DNA of 38,130 nucleotides from Streptomyces europaeiscabiei (GTDB lineage: Bacteria; Actinomycetota; Actinomycetes; Streptomycetales; Streptomycetaceae). Positions 27,151 through 35,182 of the stretch are shown piece by piece. The DNA is taken from NCBI RefSeq assembly GCF_001550375.1, contig NZ_LRTR01000387.1, forward strand, positions 1-38,130, in the 5' to 3' direction. Under the pieces are notes generated by a model, which saw only the letters and a list, made by a program, of their open reading frames with translations, was not told where the DNA came from and did no database searches. Each line of letters starts with the position of its first letter. The first letter of the stretch is position 1. The translations under genes were made by a program, and so were the position numbers.

Positions 27151-28343
27151 CCGGCAACAGCTTCTCCGTCTCCGGGTACGGGCCTGAACGCTCCGGCTGG
27201 ACCCGGCTGTTCGCCCGTGACTCGCTCGCCCGTCGGCTCGACTGGCCGATACTGTTCTCGGCCATCGCGCTCTCCCTGATCGGCGCGGCCCTCGTCTACT
27301 CGGCGACCCGCAACCGCACGGAACTCAACCAGGGCGACCCGTACTACTTCCTCTTCCGGCACCTGCTCAACACCGGCATCGGCTTCGCCCTGATGATCGG
27401 CACGGTCTGGCTCGGTCACCGCACCCTGCGCACGGCCGTACCGATCCTGTACGGCATCTCGGTCCTGCTGATCCTGCTGGTGCTGACCCCGCTGGGCGCG
27501 ACGATCAACGGCGCCCACGCGTGGATCGTCATCGGCGGCGGCTTCTCGCTCCAGCCCTCCGAGTTCGTGAAGATCACGATCATCCTGGGCATGGCGATGC
27601 TGCTGGCGGCCCGGGTGGACGCGGGCGACAAGGCCCACCCCGACCACCGCACGGTCGTCCAGGCCCTCGGCCTCGCCGCCGTGCCGATACTGATCGTCCT
27701 GCTCATGCCCGACCTCGGCTCGGTCATGGTCATGGTGGTCATCGTGCTGGGCGTCCTGCTCACCTCCGGCGCGTCCAACCGATGGGTCCTCGGCCTCATC
27801 GGCACGGGCGCGATGGGCGCGATCGCCGTCTGGCAGCTCGGGGTGCTCGACGAGTACCAGATCAACCGCTTCGCGGCCTTCGCCAACCCCGAGCTCGACC
27901 CGGCCGGCGTCGGCTACAACACCAACCAGGCCCGCATCGCCATCGGCTCCGGCGGACTCCTCGGCACCGGACTGTTCAAGGGCTCGCAGACCACCGGACA
28001 GTTCGTGCCCGAGCAGCAGACCGACTTCGTCTTCACGGTGGCGGGGGAGGAGCTGGGGTTCGTGGGCGCGGGGCTGATCATCCTGCTGCTCGGGGTCGTC
28101 CTGTGGCGGGCGTGCCGGATCGCCCGCGAGACCACCGAGCTGTACGGCACGATCGTCGCCGGCGGCATCATCGCCTGGTTCGCGTTTCAGGCCTTCGAGA
28201 ACATCGGAATGACCCTCGGCATCATGCCGGTGGCGGGACTGCCACTGCCGTTCGTGTCGTACGGCGGATCGTCGATGTTCGCGGTCTGGGTGGCGGTGGG
28301 GTTGTTGCAGTCCATTCGAGTGGAGCGCCCGATGTCGGCGTAG
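27147..28343 (+). CDS. rodA: RodA/Sfr, SEDS-family peptidoglycan polymerase
   Basis: 398 residues from ATG 27147, which overlaps the mrdA stop codon (ATGA) and has GGAGG 8 nt upstream. It is a ten-helix SEDS glycosyltransferase that polymerises lipid II with PBP2. Family blocks are present: GATINGAHAWIVIGGGFSLQPSEF-type region with the LQPSE motif (the Glu is near the site), KITIILGMAMLLA, LLMPDLGSVMV with the conserved Asp, and the C-terminal FENIGMTLGIMPVAGLPLPFVSYGGSS. In Streptomyces this gene is called sfr and belongs to the spore-wall-synthesising complex with Mre proteins and PBP2. Confidence 0.97.
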   Translation: MTGNSFSVSGYGPERSGWTRLFARDSLARRLDWPILFSAIALSLIGAALVYSATRNRTELNQGDPYYFLFRHLLNTGIGFALMIGTVWLGHRTLRTAVPILYGISVLLILLVLTPLGATINGAHAWIVIGGGFSLQPSEFVKITIILGMAMLLAARVDAGDKAHPDHRTVVQALGLAAVPILIVLLMPDLGSVMVMVVIVLGVLLTSGASNRWVLGLIGTGAMGAIAVWQLGVLDEYQINRFAAFANPELDPAGVGYNTNQARIAIGSGGLLGTGLFKGSQTTGQFVPEQQTDFVFTVAGEELGFVGAGLIILLLGVVLWRACRIARETTELYGTIVAGGIIAWFAFQAFENIGMTLGIMPVAGLPLPFVSYGGSSMFAVWVAVGLLQSIRVERPMSA

Positions 28344-28420
28344 GGCTTCGCGCTGCTCCGGGGCAGGCTTCCACGCTCCTCCGGGGGCGCGGTGGTCTGC
28401 CCCTTTGCCCGAAGTAGGAC

Positions 28421-28426
28421 TAGATT
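28421..28426 (+). promoter_or_regulatory. Candidate -10 hexamer for a leaderless CYTH-CHAD mRNA
   Basis: TAGATT is followed by 6 nt and then the ATG; no Shine-Dalgarno is present. No good -35 was found. Confidence 0.4.
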
Positions 28427-28432
28427 CATTTC

Positions 28433-29974
28433 ATGGCGGACATCAAGCGCGAGATCGAGCGGAAGTACGAGTCCGACGAGAGCGGCCTGCCGGACCTCAC
28501 CGGTGTGGCCGGGGTCGCGACCGTCATCGACAAGGGTGTGGCGGAGCTGGACGCCGTCTATTACGACACCCCCGACGAACGCCTCGCCGCCGCCTCCATC
28601 ACCCTGCGCCGTCGCACGGGAGGCAGTGACGCGGGCTGGCATCTGAAGCTCCCCGTCTCCTCGGGAGTCCGCGACGAGATCCGGGCCCCGTTGTCCGACG
28701 CGCTGCCCGACGAACTCGCGGGGCTCGTGCGTTCCCGGGTCCGGGGGGCGGACCTGGTCCCGCTGGTCCGCCTTCTCTCCAGTCGCGATGTCAGCGAACT
28801 GCTCGACGCGGACGGCGCTCTCCTCGCCGAGGTCAGCGTGGACGCCGTCGTCGCCGAGCGGCTCACCGAGGACGGCAGGACCGCCCAGTGGTCCGAGATC
28901 GAGGTGGAACTCGCCGACGACGGCGACCCGGCCTTCCTCGACAAGGTCGACAAGAAGCTGCGCAAGGCAGGCGTACGGCCGTCGGATTCGCCGTCGAAAA
29001 TGGCCAGGGCACTGCAGGAGACGGCACCCGGGAAGAACAGGAAGAAGGACAGGAAGAAGGACAGGAAGCGGGACGAGGCGGAGGCGCCCGGTGAGCCCGT
29101 CACCCCCGGTGATCATGTCCTCGCCTACGTCCGCGTCCAGCGCGACGCGATCATCGAGCTCGATCCCGCCGTACGCCGGGACGTCTTCGACTCCGTCCAC
29201 AGCATGCGGGTCGCCACGCGCCGGTTGCGCAGCACCTTCAAGTCGTTCGGGAAGGTGCTGGACCGGGCCGTCACGGACCCGATCGGCGAGGAGCTGAAGT
29301 GGCTGGCGGGGGAGCTGGGCGTCGACCGTGACCAGGAGGTCCTGACGGAACGGCTCACCGGGGCGCTGGACGATCTTCCCGAGAGCCTGGTGACGGGCCC
29401 GGTCCATGCGCGGCTGCGCGCCTGGGCGCAGCGGGACGGCGGTACCGGCCCCCGGAGCGAGCTGATCGAGGCGCTGGACGGGCGGCGGTATCTGGAGCTG
29501 CTGGAGTCCCTCGACGCCGTGATCGCGGATCCGCCGCTGCTCAAGGCCGCCGGCGGTGATCCCGAGAAGGTGATCACCAAGGCGGTCAAGAAGGACTTCG
29601 ACAAGGTGGCCGCCCTGGTCGAGGAGGCTCTGGCGCAGCCGCCCGGCGCCGACCGCGACCTCGCCATGCACGAGGCCCGCAAGAAGACCAAGCGCACCCG
29701 GTACGCGGCCGAGGCGGCGCGTCCTCTGCTGGACAAGCCGGCCAAGGCGCTCGTCAAGGACATGAAGTCCCTGCAGAGCCTCCTCGGCGACCACCAGGAC
29801 AGCGTGATGGCCCGAGAGGCCCTGCGCGACCTCGCCCACCAGGCCCATGCGGCGCCGGGGGAGAGCGCCTTCACGTACGGGCTGCTGTACGGCAGGGAGG
29901 AACGGCGGGCGGAGCTGGCGGAGGCGGCGCTGCCGGGGACGTGGGCGAAGATCAGCGGCGACATGCCCTTCTGA
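28433..29974 (+). CDS. CYTH and CHAD domain protein (triphosphate tunnel enzyme / polyphosphate binding)
   Basis: 513 residues. The CYTH domain (about 5-200) begins with the ExExK signature EIERK (Glu7, Glu9, Lys11) and keeps basic/acidic alternation (TLRRRTGG, WHLKLPV, SEIEVEL) expected in a triphosphate tunnel. A charged linker follows with three tandem Arg-Lys-Lys-Asp units. The CHAD domain (about 223-505) shows HSMRVATRRLRSTFKSF and HEARKKTKRTRYAAEAA, the conserved His/Lys/Arg helices that bind polyphosphate. CYTH enzymes cleave inorganic triphosphate, thiamine triphosphate or make cAMP; with CHAD, polyphosphate metabolism is the likely theme. The start has a TAGATT hexamer 6 nt upstream and no ribosome binding site. 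Confidence 0.93.
   Translation: MADIKREIERKYESDESGLPDLTGVAGVATVIDKGVAELDAVYYDTPDERLAAASITLRRRTGGSDAGWHLKLPVSSGVRDEIRAPLSDALPDELAGLVRSRVRGADLVPLVRLLSSRDVSELLDADGALLAEVSVDAVVAERLTEDGRTAQWSEIEVELADDGDPAFLDKVDKKLRKAGVRPSDSPSKMARALQETAPGKNRKKDRKKDRKRDEAEAPGEPVTPGDHVLAYVRVQRDAIIELDPAVRRDVFDSVHSMRVATRRLRSTFKSFGKVLDRAVTDPIGEELKWLAGELGVDRDQEVLTERLTGALDDLPESLVTGPVHARLRAWAQRDGGTGPRSELIEALDGRRYLELLESLDAVIADPPLLKAAGGDPEKVITKAVKKDFDKVAALVEEALAQPPGADRDLAMHEARKKTKRTRYAAEAARPLLDKPAKALVKDMKSLQSLLGDHQDSVMAREALRDLAHQAHAAPGESAFTYGLLYGREERRAELAEAALPGTWAKISGDMPF
29039..29074 (+). repeat. 12-bp coding repeat in the CYTH-CHAD linker
   Basis: AGGAAGAAGGAC twice, then AGGAAGCGGGAC, in tandem; they encode the basic linker units. 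Copy number is likely variable between strains. Confidence 0.9.
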
Positions 29975-30144
29975 GGGCCGGGCGGTCGGCGCTGAGGGTC
30001 GGGCCTCCGGCAACGACGACCGGACAGCCCGGGCGGTGACGGTCGGGCGCGCGGCGCTCTGCCGACGACTGGGCGTGCGAGGGGTGTCTCCGGGGGCGTT
30101 ACGCTAGATGGTCACCCCTGTCAGCTCACGAAGGTAACCCCGCG

Positions 30145-32097
30145 ATGTCTGTCGAGTCGGTCTTCCCACAGCTCGAGGCCCTGCTGCCGCATGTGCAGAA
30201 GCCGATCCAGTACGTGGGCGGTGAGCTCAACTCCACCGTCAAGCCCTGGGAGTCCAGCGACGTCCGCTGGGCGCTCATGTACCCGGACGCGTACGAGGTC
30301 GGTCTGCCCAACCAGGGCGTCATGATCCTCTACGAGGTGCTCAACGAGCGCGAGGGCGTGCTGGCCGAGCGCACGTACAGCGTGTGGCCGGACCTGGAGG
30401 CGCTGATGCGGGAGCACGGCGTCCCGCAGTTCACCGTCGACAGCCACCGCCCGGTGAAGGCCTTCGACGTGTTCGGTCTGTCCTTCTCCACGGAGCTGGG
30501 CTACACCAACATGCTGACCGCGCTGGACCTGGCCGGGATCCCCCTGGAGTCCAAGGACCGCACGGTCGACGACCCGATCGTGCTGGCCGGCGGCCACGCG
30601 GCCTTCAACCCCGAGCCGATCGCCGACTTCATCGACGCGGCGATCATCGGCGACGGCGAGCAGGCCGTGCTCGACATGACCGACATCATCCGCGCGTGGA
30701 AGGCGGAGGGCCGGCCTGGTGGCCGCGAGGAGGTCCTGTTCCGCCTCGCGAGGACCGGCTCGGTCTACGTCCCGGCGTTCTACGACGTCGAGTACCTCGC
30801 GGACGGCCGCATCGGCCGCGTCGTACCGAACAGGTCGGGTGTCCCGTGGCGGGTGTCCAAGCACACCGTCATGGACCTGGACGAGTGGCCGTACCCCAAG
30901 CAGCCCCTGGTCCCGCTCGCCGAGACGGTCCACGAGCGGATGTCGGTGGAGATCTTCCGCGGCTGTACCCGCGGCTGTCGCTTCTGCCAGGCCGGCATGA
31001 TCACTCGCCCGGTCCGGGAGCGTTCCATCACGGGCATCGGTGAGATGGTCGAGAAGGGCCTGAAGGCGACCGGCTTCGAGGAGGTGGGCCTGCTGTCGCT
31101 GTCCTCCGCCGACCACAGCGAGATCGGCGAAGTCGCCAAGGGCCTGGCGGACCGGTACGAGGAGGACAAGATCGGTCTGTCCCTCCCCTCCACCCGCGTG
31201 GACGCCTTCAACGTGGACCTCGCGAACGAGCTGACGAGGAACGGCCGACGCTCGGGTCTGACCTTCGCGCCCGAGGGCGGCTCCGAGCGCATGCGTAAGG
31301 TCATCAACAAGATGGTCTCGGAGGACGACCTCATCCGGACCGTCTCCACCGCGTACGGCAACGGCTGGCGCCAGGTGAAGCTGTACTTCATGTGCGGCCT
31401 GCCGACGGAGACCGACGAGGACGTCCTCCAGATCGCCGACATGGCGATGAAGGTGATCGCAGAGGGCCGCAAGGTCTCCGGCCAGAACGACATCCGCTGC
31501 ACCGTGTCGATCGGCGGGTTCGTCCCCAAGCCGCACACACCGTTCCAGTGGGCCCCGCAGCTCTCCGCCGAGGAGACGGACGCGCGGCTCGGAAAGCTCC
31601 GCGACAAGATCCGCGGCGACAAGAAGTACGGCCGTTCCATCGGCTTCCGCTACCACGACGGCAAGCCGGGCATCGTCGAGGGCCTGCTGTCACGCGGCGA
31701 CCGCCGCATCGGTGCCGTCATCCGCGCGGTCTACGAGGACGGCGGCCGCTTCGACGGCTGGCGCGAGCACTTCTCCTACGACCGCTGGATGGCCTGCGCC
31801 GACAAGACCCTCCCCGCCTTCGGTGTCGACGTGGACTGGTACACCACCCGCGAGCGCACCTACGAGGAGGTCCTCCCCTGGGACCACCTGGACTCCGGCC
31901 TCGACAAGGACTGGCTCTGGGAGGACTGGCAGGACTCCCTCGATGAGACCGAGGTCGAGGACTGCCGCTGGACCCCGTGCTTCGACTGTGGTGTGTGTCC
32001 TCAGATGGACACCCACATCCAGATCGGCCCTACGGGCAAGAAGCTGCTGCCGCTGTCGGTCAAGCAGCCGGTGGGGAGTGGGCAGCACAGCCACTGA
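30145..32097 (+). CDS. Radical SAM protein of the TIGR03960 type
   Basis: 650 residues, ATG 30145. The N-terminal 230 residues form a Rossmann-like B12-binding-type domain (ALMYPDAYEVGLPN, DVFGLSFSTELGYTN, VLAGGHAAFNPEPIADF, GDGEQ). The radical SAM core has CTRGCRFC (Cys274, Cys278, Cys281) plus GG-like LTFAPEGGSERMR. A C-terminal Cys cluster (Cys607, Cys612, Cys615, Cys618; C-x4-C-x2-C-x2-C) could hold a second Fe-S centre. In most bacteria this protein is fused or adjacent to a TIGR03936/DUF2344 protein next to an RNase G/E gene; here that partner is at 36440. The function is unproven; an RNA or ribosome-linked modification is often suggested by context. A -10-like TACGCT (30100) and AAGG precede it. 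Confidence 0.93.
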   Translation: MSVESVFPQLEALLPHVQKPIQYVGGELNSTVKPWESSDVRWALMYPDAYEVGLPNQGVMILYEVLNEREGVLAERTYSVWPDLEALMREHGVPQFTVDSHRPVKAFDVFGLSFSTELGYTNMLTALDLAGIPLESKDRTVDDPIVLAGGHAAFNPEPIADFIDAAIIGDGEQAVLDMTDIIRAWKAEGRPGGREEVLFRLARTGSVYVPAFYDVEYLADGRIGRVVPNRSGVPWRVSKHTVMDLDEWPYPKQPLVPLAETVHERMSVEIFRGCTRGCRFCQAGMITRPVRERSITGIGEMVEKGLKATGFEEVGLLSLSSADHSEIGEVAKGLADRYEEDKIGLSLPSTRVDAFNVDLANELTRNGRRSGLTFAPEGGSERMRKVINKMVSEDDLIRTVSTAYGNGWRQVKLYFMCGLPTETDEDVLQIADMAMKVIAEGRKVSGQNDIRCTVSIGGFVPKPHTPFQWAPQLSAEETDARLGKLRDKIRGDKKYGRSIGFRYHDGKPGIVEGLLSRGDRRIGAVIRAVYEDGGRFDGWREHFSYDRWMACADKTLPAFGVDVDWYTTRERTYEEVLPWDHLDSGLDKDWLWEDWQDSLDETEVEDCRWTPCFDCGVCPQMDTHIQIGPTGKKLLPLSVKQPVGSGQHSH

Positions 32098-32150
32098 CCG
32101 TCCGCGGCCGTGAGCGTGGAACGGTCGTGGCATGAAGGACTTGGGTCGTG

Positions 32151-32193
32151 AGGGGTGTCCGGAGGGCCGGTCGGCCGTTCTCCGGGCACCCCT
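32151..32193. terminator. Terminator between the radical SAM gene and the collagen-like gene
   Basis: AGGGGTGTCCGGAG (32151-32164) pairs with CTCCGGGCACCCCT (32180-32193), 14 pairs with one wobble. The loop contains a second small palindrome, GGCCGGTCGGCC. It lies in a convergent gap, so it can serve both genes. Confidence 0.85.
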
Positions 32194-32205
32194 ATTTCTC
32201 AGGTG

Positions 32206-33669
32206 CTACCGGTCGGTGACGCGGGGTGTGACGGTTGAGCCGCCGTTGATGATGCTGTCCGAGGGCTGGAGCTCGACCCTGAGCCAGGGGCGCGGGTTGC
32301 CCTGGGCGTCGTTGCAGTTCAGGGTCGCGTGGGGCTGCGTGTCGACCGGCACGCAGGTGGTCTCCCAGATCTCGCCGACGGTCGTGACGACGTTGAACTT
32401 GACGAGGCCCTTGTCGGCGCTCGTGTGGTCGCCCTTGTTCTGGCCCTTGTCCTCGCCGTGGTCCTTGGCGGTGCCGGCACCGTGGTCCTGGCCGGCGCTC
32501 TGGGTGTGGCCCTGGCTCGTGTTCTGGGCGTGACCCTGGCTCTGGCTCGTGTTCTGGGCCTGGCCTTGGCCTTGGCCCTGGCTGTGGCTCTGGCCCTGGC
32601 TGTGGCCCTGGCCCTGGCTGGTGTTCTGGCCCTGGCTCTGGCTCTGGCCGGTGTTCTGGGCCTGGCCCTGGCTGTGACTCTGGCTCGTGTTCTGGCCTTG
32701 GCTGTGGCTCTGGCTCTGGCCCGTGTTCTGACCGTGCTCCTTGCCGGTGCCCTGGCTGTGCTCCTTGCCTGTTTCCTTCGGCCCGTGTCCATGGCTGTTG
32801 CCGTAGGAGTGGGTGTTGACGGAGACGCCGCAGGCGAAGCCGACATCGGCGCCCTGTGAATCACTGCCGCCTGCGGGGAAGTTGGGGTGGGTGCTGAGGT
32901 CGGTCCACAGGAACGGGTGGGCGGCTGCGCCCCGGAGGTCGCGGATGCCCGCGAAGACCCGTCCCTCGGACAGTACGACCCGGAACTCGGACTTCTTCGA
33001 GTCCTGTACCGCGTCGATGTCGGAGCAGGGGCCGGCAGGGCCCGTGGCGCCGGTCGTCCCGGTCGATCCCGTCGCTCCGGTGGCTCCCGTGCCTCCGGCG
33101 ACGCCATCCGCTCCGGTGGGCCCGGTGGGTCCGGCGATGCCGTCCAATCCGGTGGGCCCGGTGGGGCCGGTGGGTCCGGCGATGCCGTCCAATCCGGTGG
33201 GTCCGGTGGGGCCGGTCGGACCCGCGATGCCGTCCGCTCCCGTGGGGCCGGCCGGACCCGTGGCGCCGTCCTCACCGATGTCGCCCTGGGGGCCGGTGGC
33301 ACCCGTCGCGCCGGTGGCACCCGTCGCGCCCGTCGCGCCGGTCTCTCCCGGAGGGCCGGTCGGGCCGCCGGGACCTTCCTCGCAGTGGTCGTCGTTGCCA
33401 CCGAGTGCCGCGGTGCGGTCGTTGTCCTCCTGGTCGTACCAGTCGGACGCCGATCCGTCGTGCTCACCCTGCTCGTCGGAGGGAGGGCACTCCTCGTCGC
33501 CGGCCCTCGTCGTCGTGGAGTGCTCGGACATGCTTCGCGTGGCCGCGGCGGCGGGGGCGGCCAGTCCGGCTGCCACTACCAGCGCGAGCGAGGCAAAAGT
33601 GCTGACCTTGGTGATCCTGTCTCGGGCCAGCGGGCCTATCAGCGAGATCGTCCTGCGCTCAGGACTCAT
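32206..33669 (-). CDS. Secreted collagen-like protein with Gly-X-Y rod and Gln/Ser/Gly/Asn block
   Basis: 487 residues, ATG 33669 with AAGGAG 7 nt upstream. The order is: a long signal peptide (basic start to about 20, hydrophobic 22-38, AAPAAA cleavage area near 43); an acidic Cys-containing segment (60-98); 39 uninterrupted Gly-X-Y triplets (99-215), 23 with Thr in the Y position, including three GPT-GPT-rich repeats closed by GLDGIA/GADGVA; a folded-looking part (216-295); a 90-residue low-complexity block (303-392) of Gln, Ser, Gly, Asn, Thr and His built from SQGQ and NTSQ units; and a C-terminal domain (420-487) with two Cys. No LPXTG-type anchor is seen, so it is probably released or wall-associated. 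Collagen-like rods trimerise; Thr at Y is a known glycosylation site in Bacillus BclA. A glycosyltransferase gene lies divergent, 243 bp away. Confidence 0.9.
   Translation of the reverse strand: MSPERRTISLIGPLARDRITKVSTFASLALVVAAGLAAPAAAATRSMSEHSTTTRAGDEECPPSDEQGEHDGSASDWYDQEDNDRTAALGGNDDHCEEGPGGPTGPPGETGATGATGATGATGATGPQGDIGEDGATGPAGPTGADGIAGPTGPTGPTGLDGIAGPTGPTGPTGLDGIAGPTGPTGADGVAGGTGATGATGSTGTTGATGPAGPCSDIDAVQDSKKSEFRVVLSEGRVFAGIRDLRGAAAHPFLWTDLSTHPNFPAGGSDSQGADVGFACGVSVNTHSYGNSHGHGPKETGKEHSQGTGKEHGQNTGQSQSHSQGQNTSQSHSQGQAQNTGQSQSQGQNTSQGQGHSQGQSHSQGQGQGQAQNTSQSQGHAQNTSQGHTQSAGQDHGAGTAKDHGEDKGQNKGDHTSADKGLVKFNVVTTVGEIWETTCVPVDTQPHATLNCNDAQGNPRPWLRVELQPSDSIINGGSTVTPRVTDR
32494..32763 (-). 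repeat. Low-complexity coding repeat of the collagen-like gene
   Basis: On the plus strand the block is a long run of CTGGC(C/T)CTGGCT-type hexamers broken by GTGTTCTGG units (NTS/NTG codons). It encodes the Gln-Ser-Gly-Asn-Thr stretch, about residues 303-392, and is likely to vary in length between strains. Confidence 0.85.
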
Positions 33670-33911
33670 CTAGATGCTCCTTGTTTCAACCGGTTTGGGG
33701 CTTCTCCCCGCACTCGATCGTGAGCCTCACCCCTGTCCACCGGGCCGACCAGCGCGCTGGCCCGTACGGGGGGCGTAGATCATCAAGTCGGCCTAAGCGG
33801 GTGTCACGGGTGGGCTAATTCAACGCTTTTGGAACCTATTTGTGAGATAGAAGGAGGTATGTCACGCGGCCGTTCCGGCGGCGTTCCAACTTCTCCGGGA
33901 CCGGTGAGGCC
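33670..33911. promoter_or_regulatory. Divergent promoter region of collagen-like and glycosyltransferase genes
   Basis: No large gene is present. The middle (33770-33860) is AT-richer than its surroundings, with TTCAACGCTTTTGGAACC and CTATTTGTGAGATAG. A strong AAGGAGG (33851-33857) has no start codon at a proper distance: ATG 33859 is only 1 nt away and opens an 18-codon frame ending in TGA 33913-33915, which overlaps the GTG of the glycosyltransferase (GTGA). Confidence 0.5.
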
Positions 33912-35075
33912 GTGAAATCGCAGACCATCTGTCTCTGCATGATCGTCAAGAACGAGGCGCGGGTGATCGAGCGCTGCCTCGCCTCGGTCCGCCCCCTGAT
34001 CGACACCTGGGTCATTTCCGACACCGGTTCCACGGACGGTACGCAGGACCTGATCCGCAAGGCGCTGGACGGTATCCCGGGCGAGCTGCACCAGGACACC
34101 TGGGTCGACTTCGGGCACAACCGGACGCGGAACATCCAACACGCCCGGGGCAAGGCCGACTTCCTGCTCACCATCGACGCCGACCACGTCATGCGCCAGG
34201 ACGCGCCGCTGCCCCGGCTGACGGCCACCTCGTACATGCTGCGCTACGACTACCCGGGCACCCAGCACCGTTTCAAGCATCTGATGCGGGGGGACCGGAT
34301 CTGGCGCTACGAAGGTGTGACCCACGAGTACCCGTGCACCGACGCACCCGATGTCCAGGAGAACCTGGACGCGATCGTCATCGAGGACCACGCCGACGGC
34401 GGCTGCCGCGACGACAAGTTCGAACGCGACGCCCGTCTGCTCAGGCGTGAACTCGAACGCGACCCGGCCAACCCCCGCACCGTCTTCTACCTGGCCAACA
34501 CCGAACGCGACCTCGGTCACGCGCGGGAGGCGATCGCGCTGTACGAGCGGCGCGCGGCGATGGGTGGCTGGGGCGAGGAGGTCTATTGCTCGCTGCTCGA
34601 AGCCGGGATGCTCAGAGCGGAGAAGGAGGAGGACTGGCCGGGAGCCATGGACACGTTCTCCCGGGCCTGGGAGGCCCGTCCCGCAAGGCTCGAAGCCTGC
34701 TACGAGTTGGCCTCCCGCCTCCGTCTCCGGCGCCGCCACCACACGGCACACGCCCTTCTCGTCGACGTCGTCGACAGGCCCGCACCGGACGACCTGCTCT
34801 TCACCAAGCCCTGGGTCTACCGATGGGGGCTGCTGTTCGAGTTCTCCATCGCCGCCCACTGGGTGGGTGACCACGACGCGGCCCTGCGGGCGTGCGACCG
34901 TCTGCTGGCCATGCGGGACCTGCCCGAGCGCATCCGCCGTCAGGTCGAGATCAACCGGAAGTTCTCCGCACCGCACGCCTCCGCACCGGATCTGTCCGCC
35001 GTGGTGCGCCGCCCCAAGGCCTCCCGGGCCGGTAAGTCGGCCAAGTCCGCGAGGGCCTCCGGGCGCAAGCGGTAG
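33912..35075 (+). CDS. Family-2 glycosyltransferase with helical repeat region
   Basis: 387 residues, GTG 33912 (GTGAGG nearby as a weak ribosome binding site). The first 230 residues are a GT-A fold: CMIVKNEARVIERCL, ISDTGSTDGTQDL, FGHNRTRN and TIDADHV, whose Asp89-Ala-Asp91 is the metal-binding DxD. There are no membrane helices, so it acts in the cytoplasm. From about 170 to 340 there are alpha-helical repeats of TPR type (NPRTVFYLANTERDLGHAREAIALYERRA, EDWPGAMDTFSRAWEARPARLEACYELA). A basic tail ends it. GT2 plus TPR proteins include peptide glycosyltransferases such as SunS, where the repeats hold the protein substrate. The neighbouring Thr-rich collagen-like protein is a plausible target, but this is inference; export of a folded glycoprotein would need explanation. 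Confidence 0.88.
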   Translation: MKSQTICLCMIVKNEARVIERCLASVRPLIDTWVISDTGSTDGTQDLIRKALDGIPGELHQDTWVDFGHNRTRNIQHARGKADFLLTIDADHVMRQDAPLPRLTATSYMLRYDYPGTQHRFKHLMRGDRIWRYEGVTHEYPCTDAPDVQENLDAIVIEDHADGGCRDDKFERDARLLRRELERDPANPRTVFYLANTERDLGHAREAIALYERRAAMGGWGEEVYCSLLEAGMLRAEKEEDWPGAMDTFSRAWEARPARLEACYELASRLRLRRRHHTAHALLVDVVDRPAPDDLLFTKPWVYRWGLLFEFSIAAHWVGDHDAALRACDRLLAMRDLPERIRRQVEINRKFSAPHASAPDLSAVVRRPKASRAGKSAKSARASGRKR

Positions 35076-35182
35076 GGCCCTCGGCCGAGTTGCCGGGGCG
35101 GGCGGGGCCACAGGGGTGCACGGGCGGGAATTCGCGGACGTGTGGCTGGATCCGTACGGGGCGTTGAGGCGTCTACGTCGTC

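Noticed and set aside
29975..30144. Small gene between the CYTH-CHAD and radical SAM genes
   Set aside because: The 170-bp gap has short open frames only, without a ribosome binding site; its end is better explained as promoter and leader of the radical SAM gene.
32206..33669. Plus-strand frames opposite the collagen-like gene (Pro/Val- and Leu/Ala-rich proteins)
   Set aside because: They are complements of Gly-X-Y and Gln/Ser codons and have no start signals. The minus strand has a signal peptide, a good ribosome binding site and a real domain layout.
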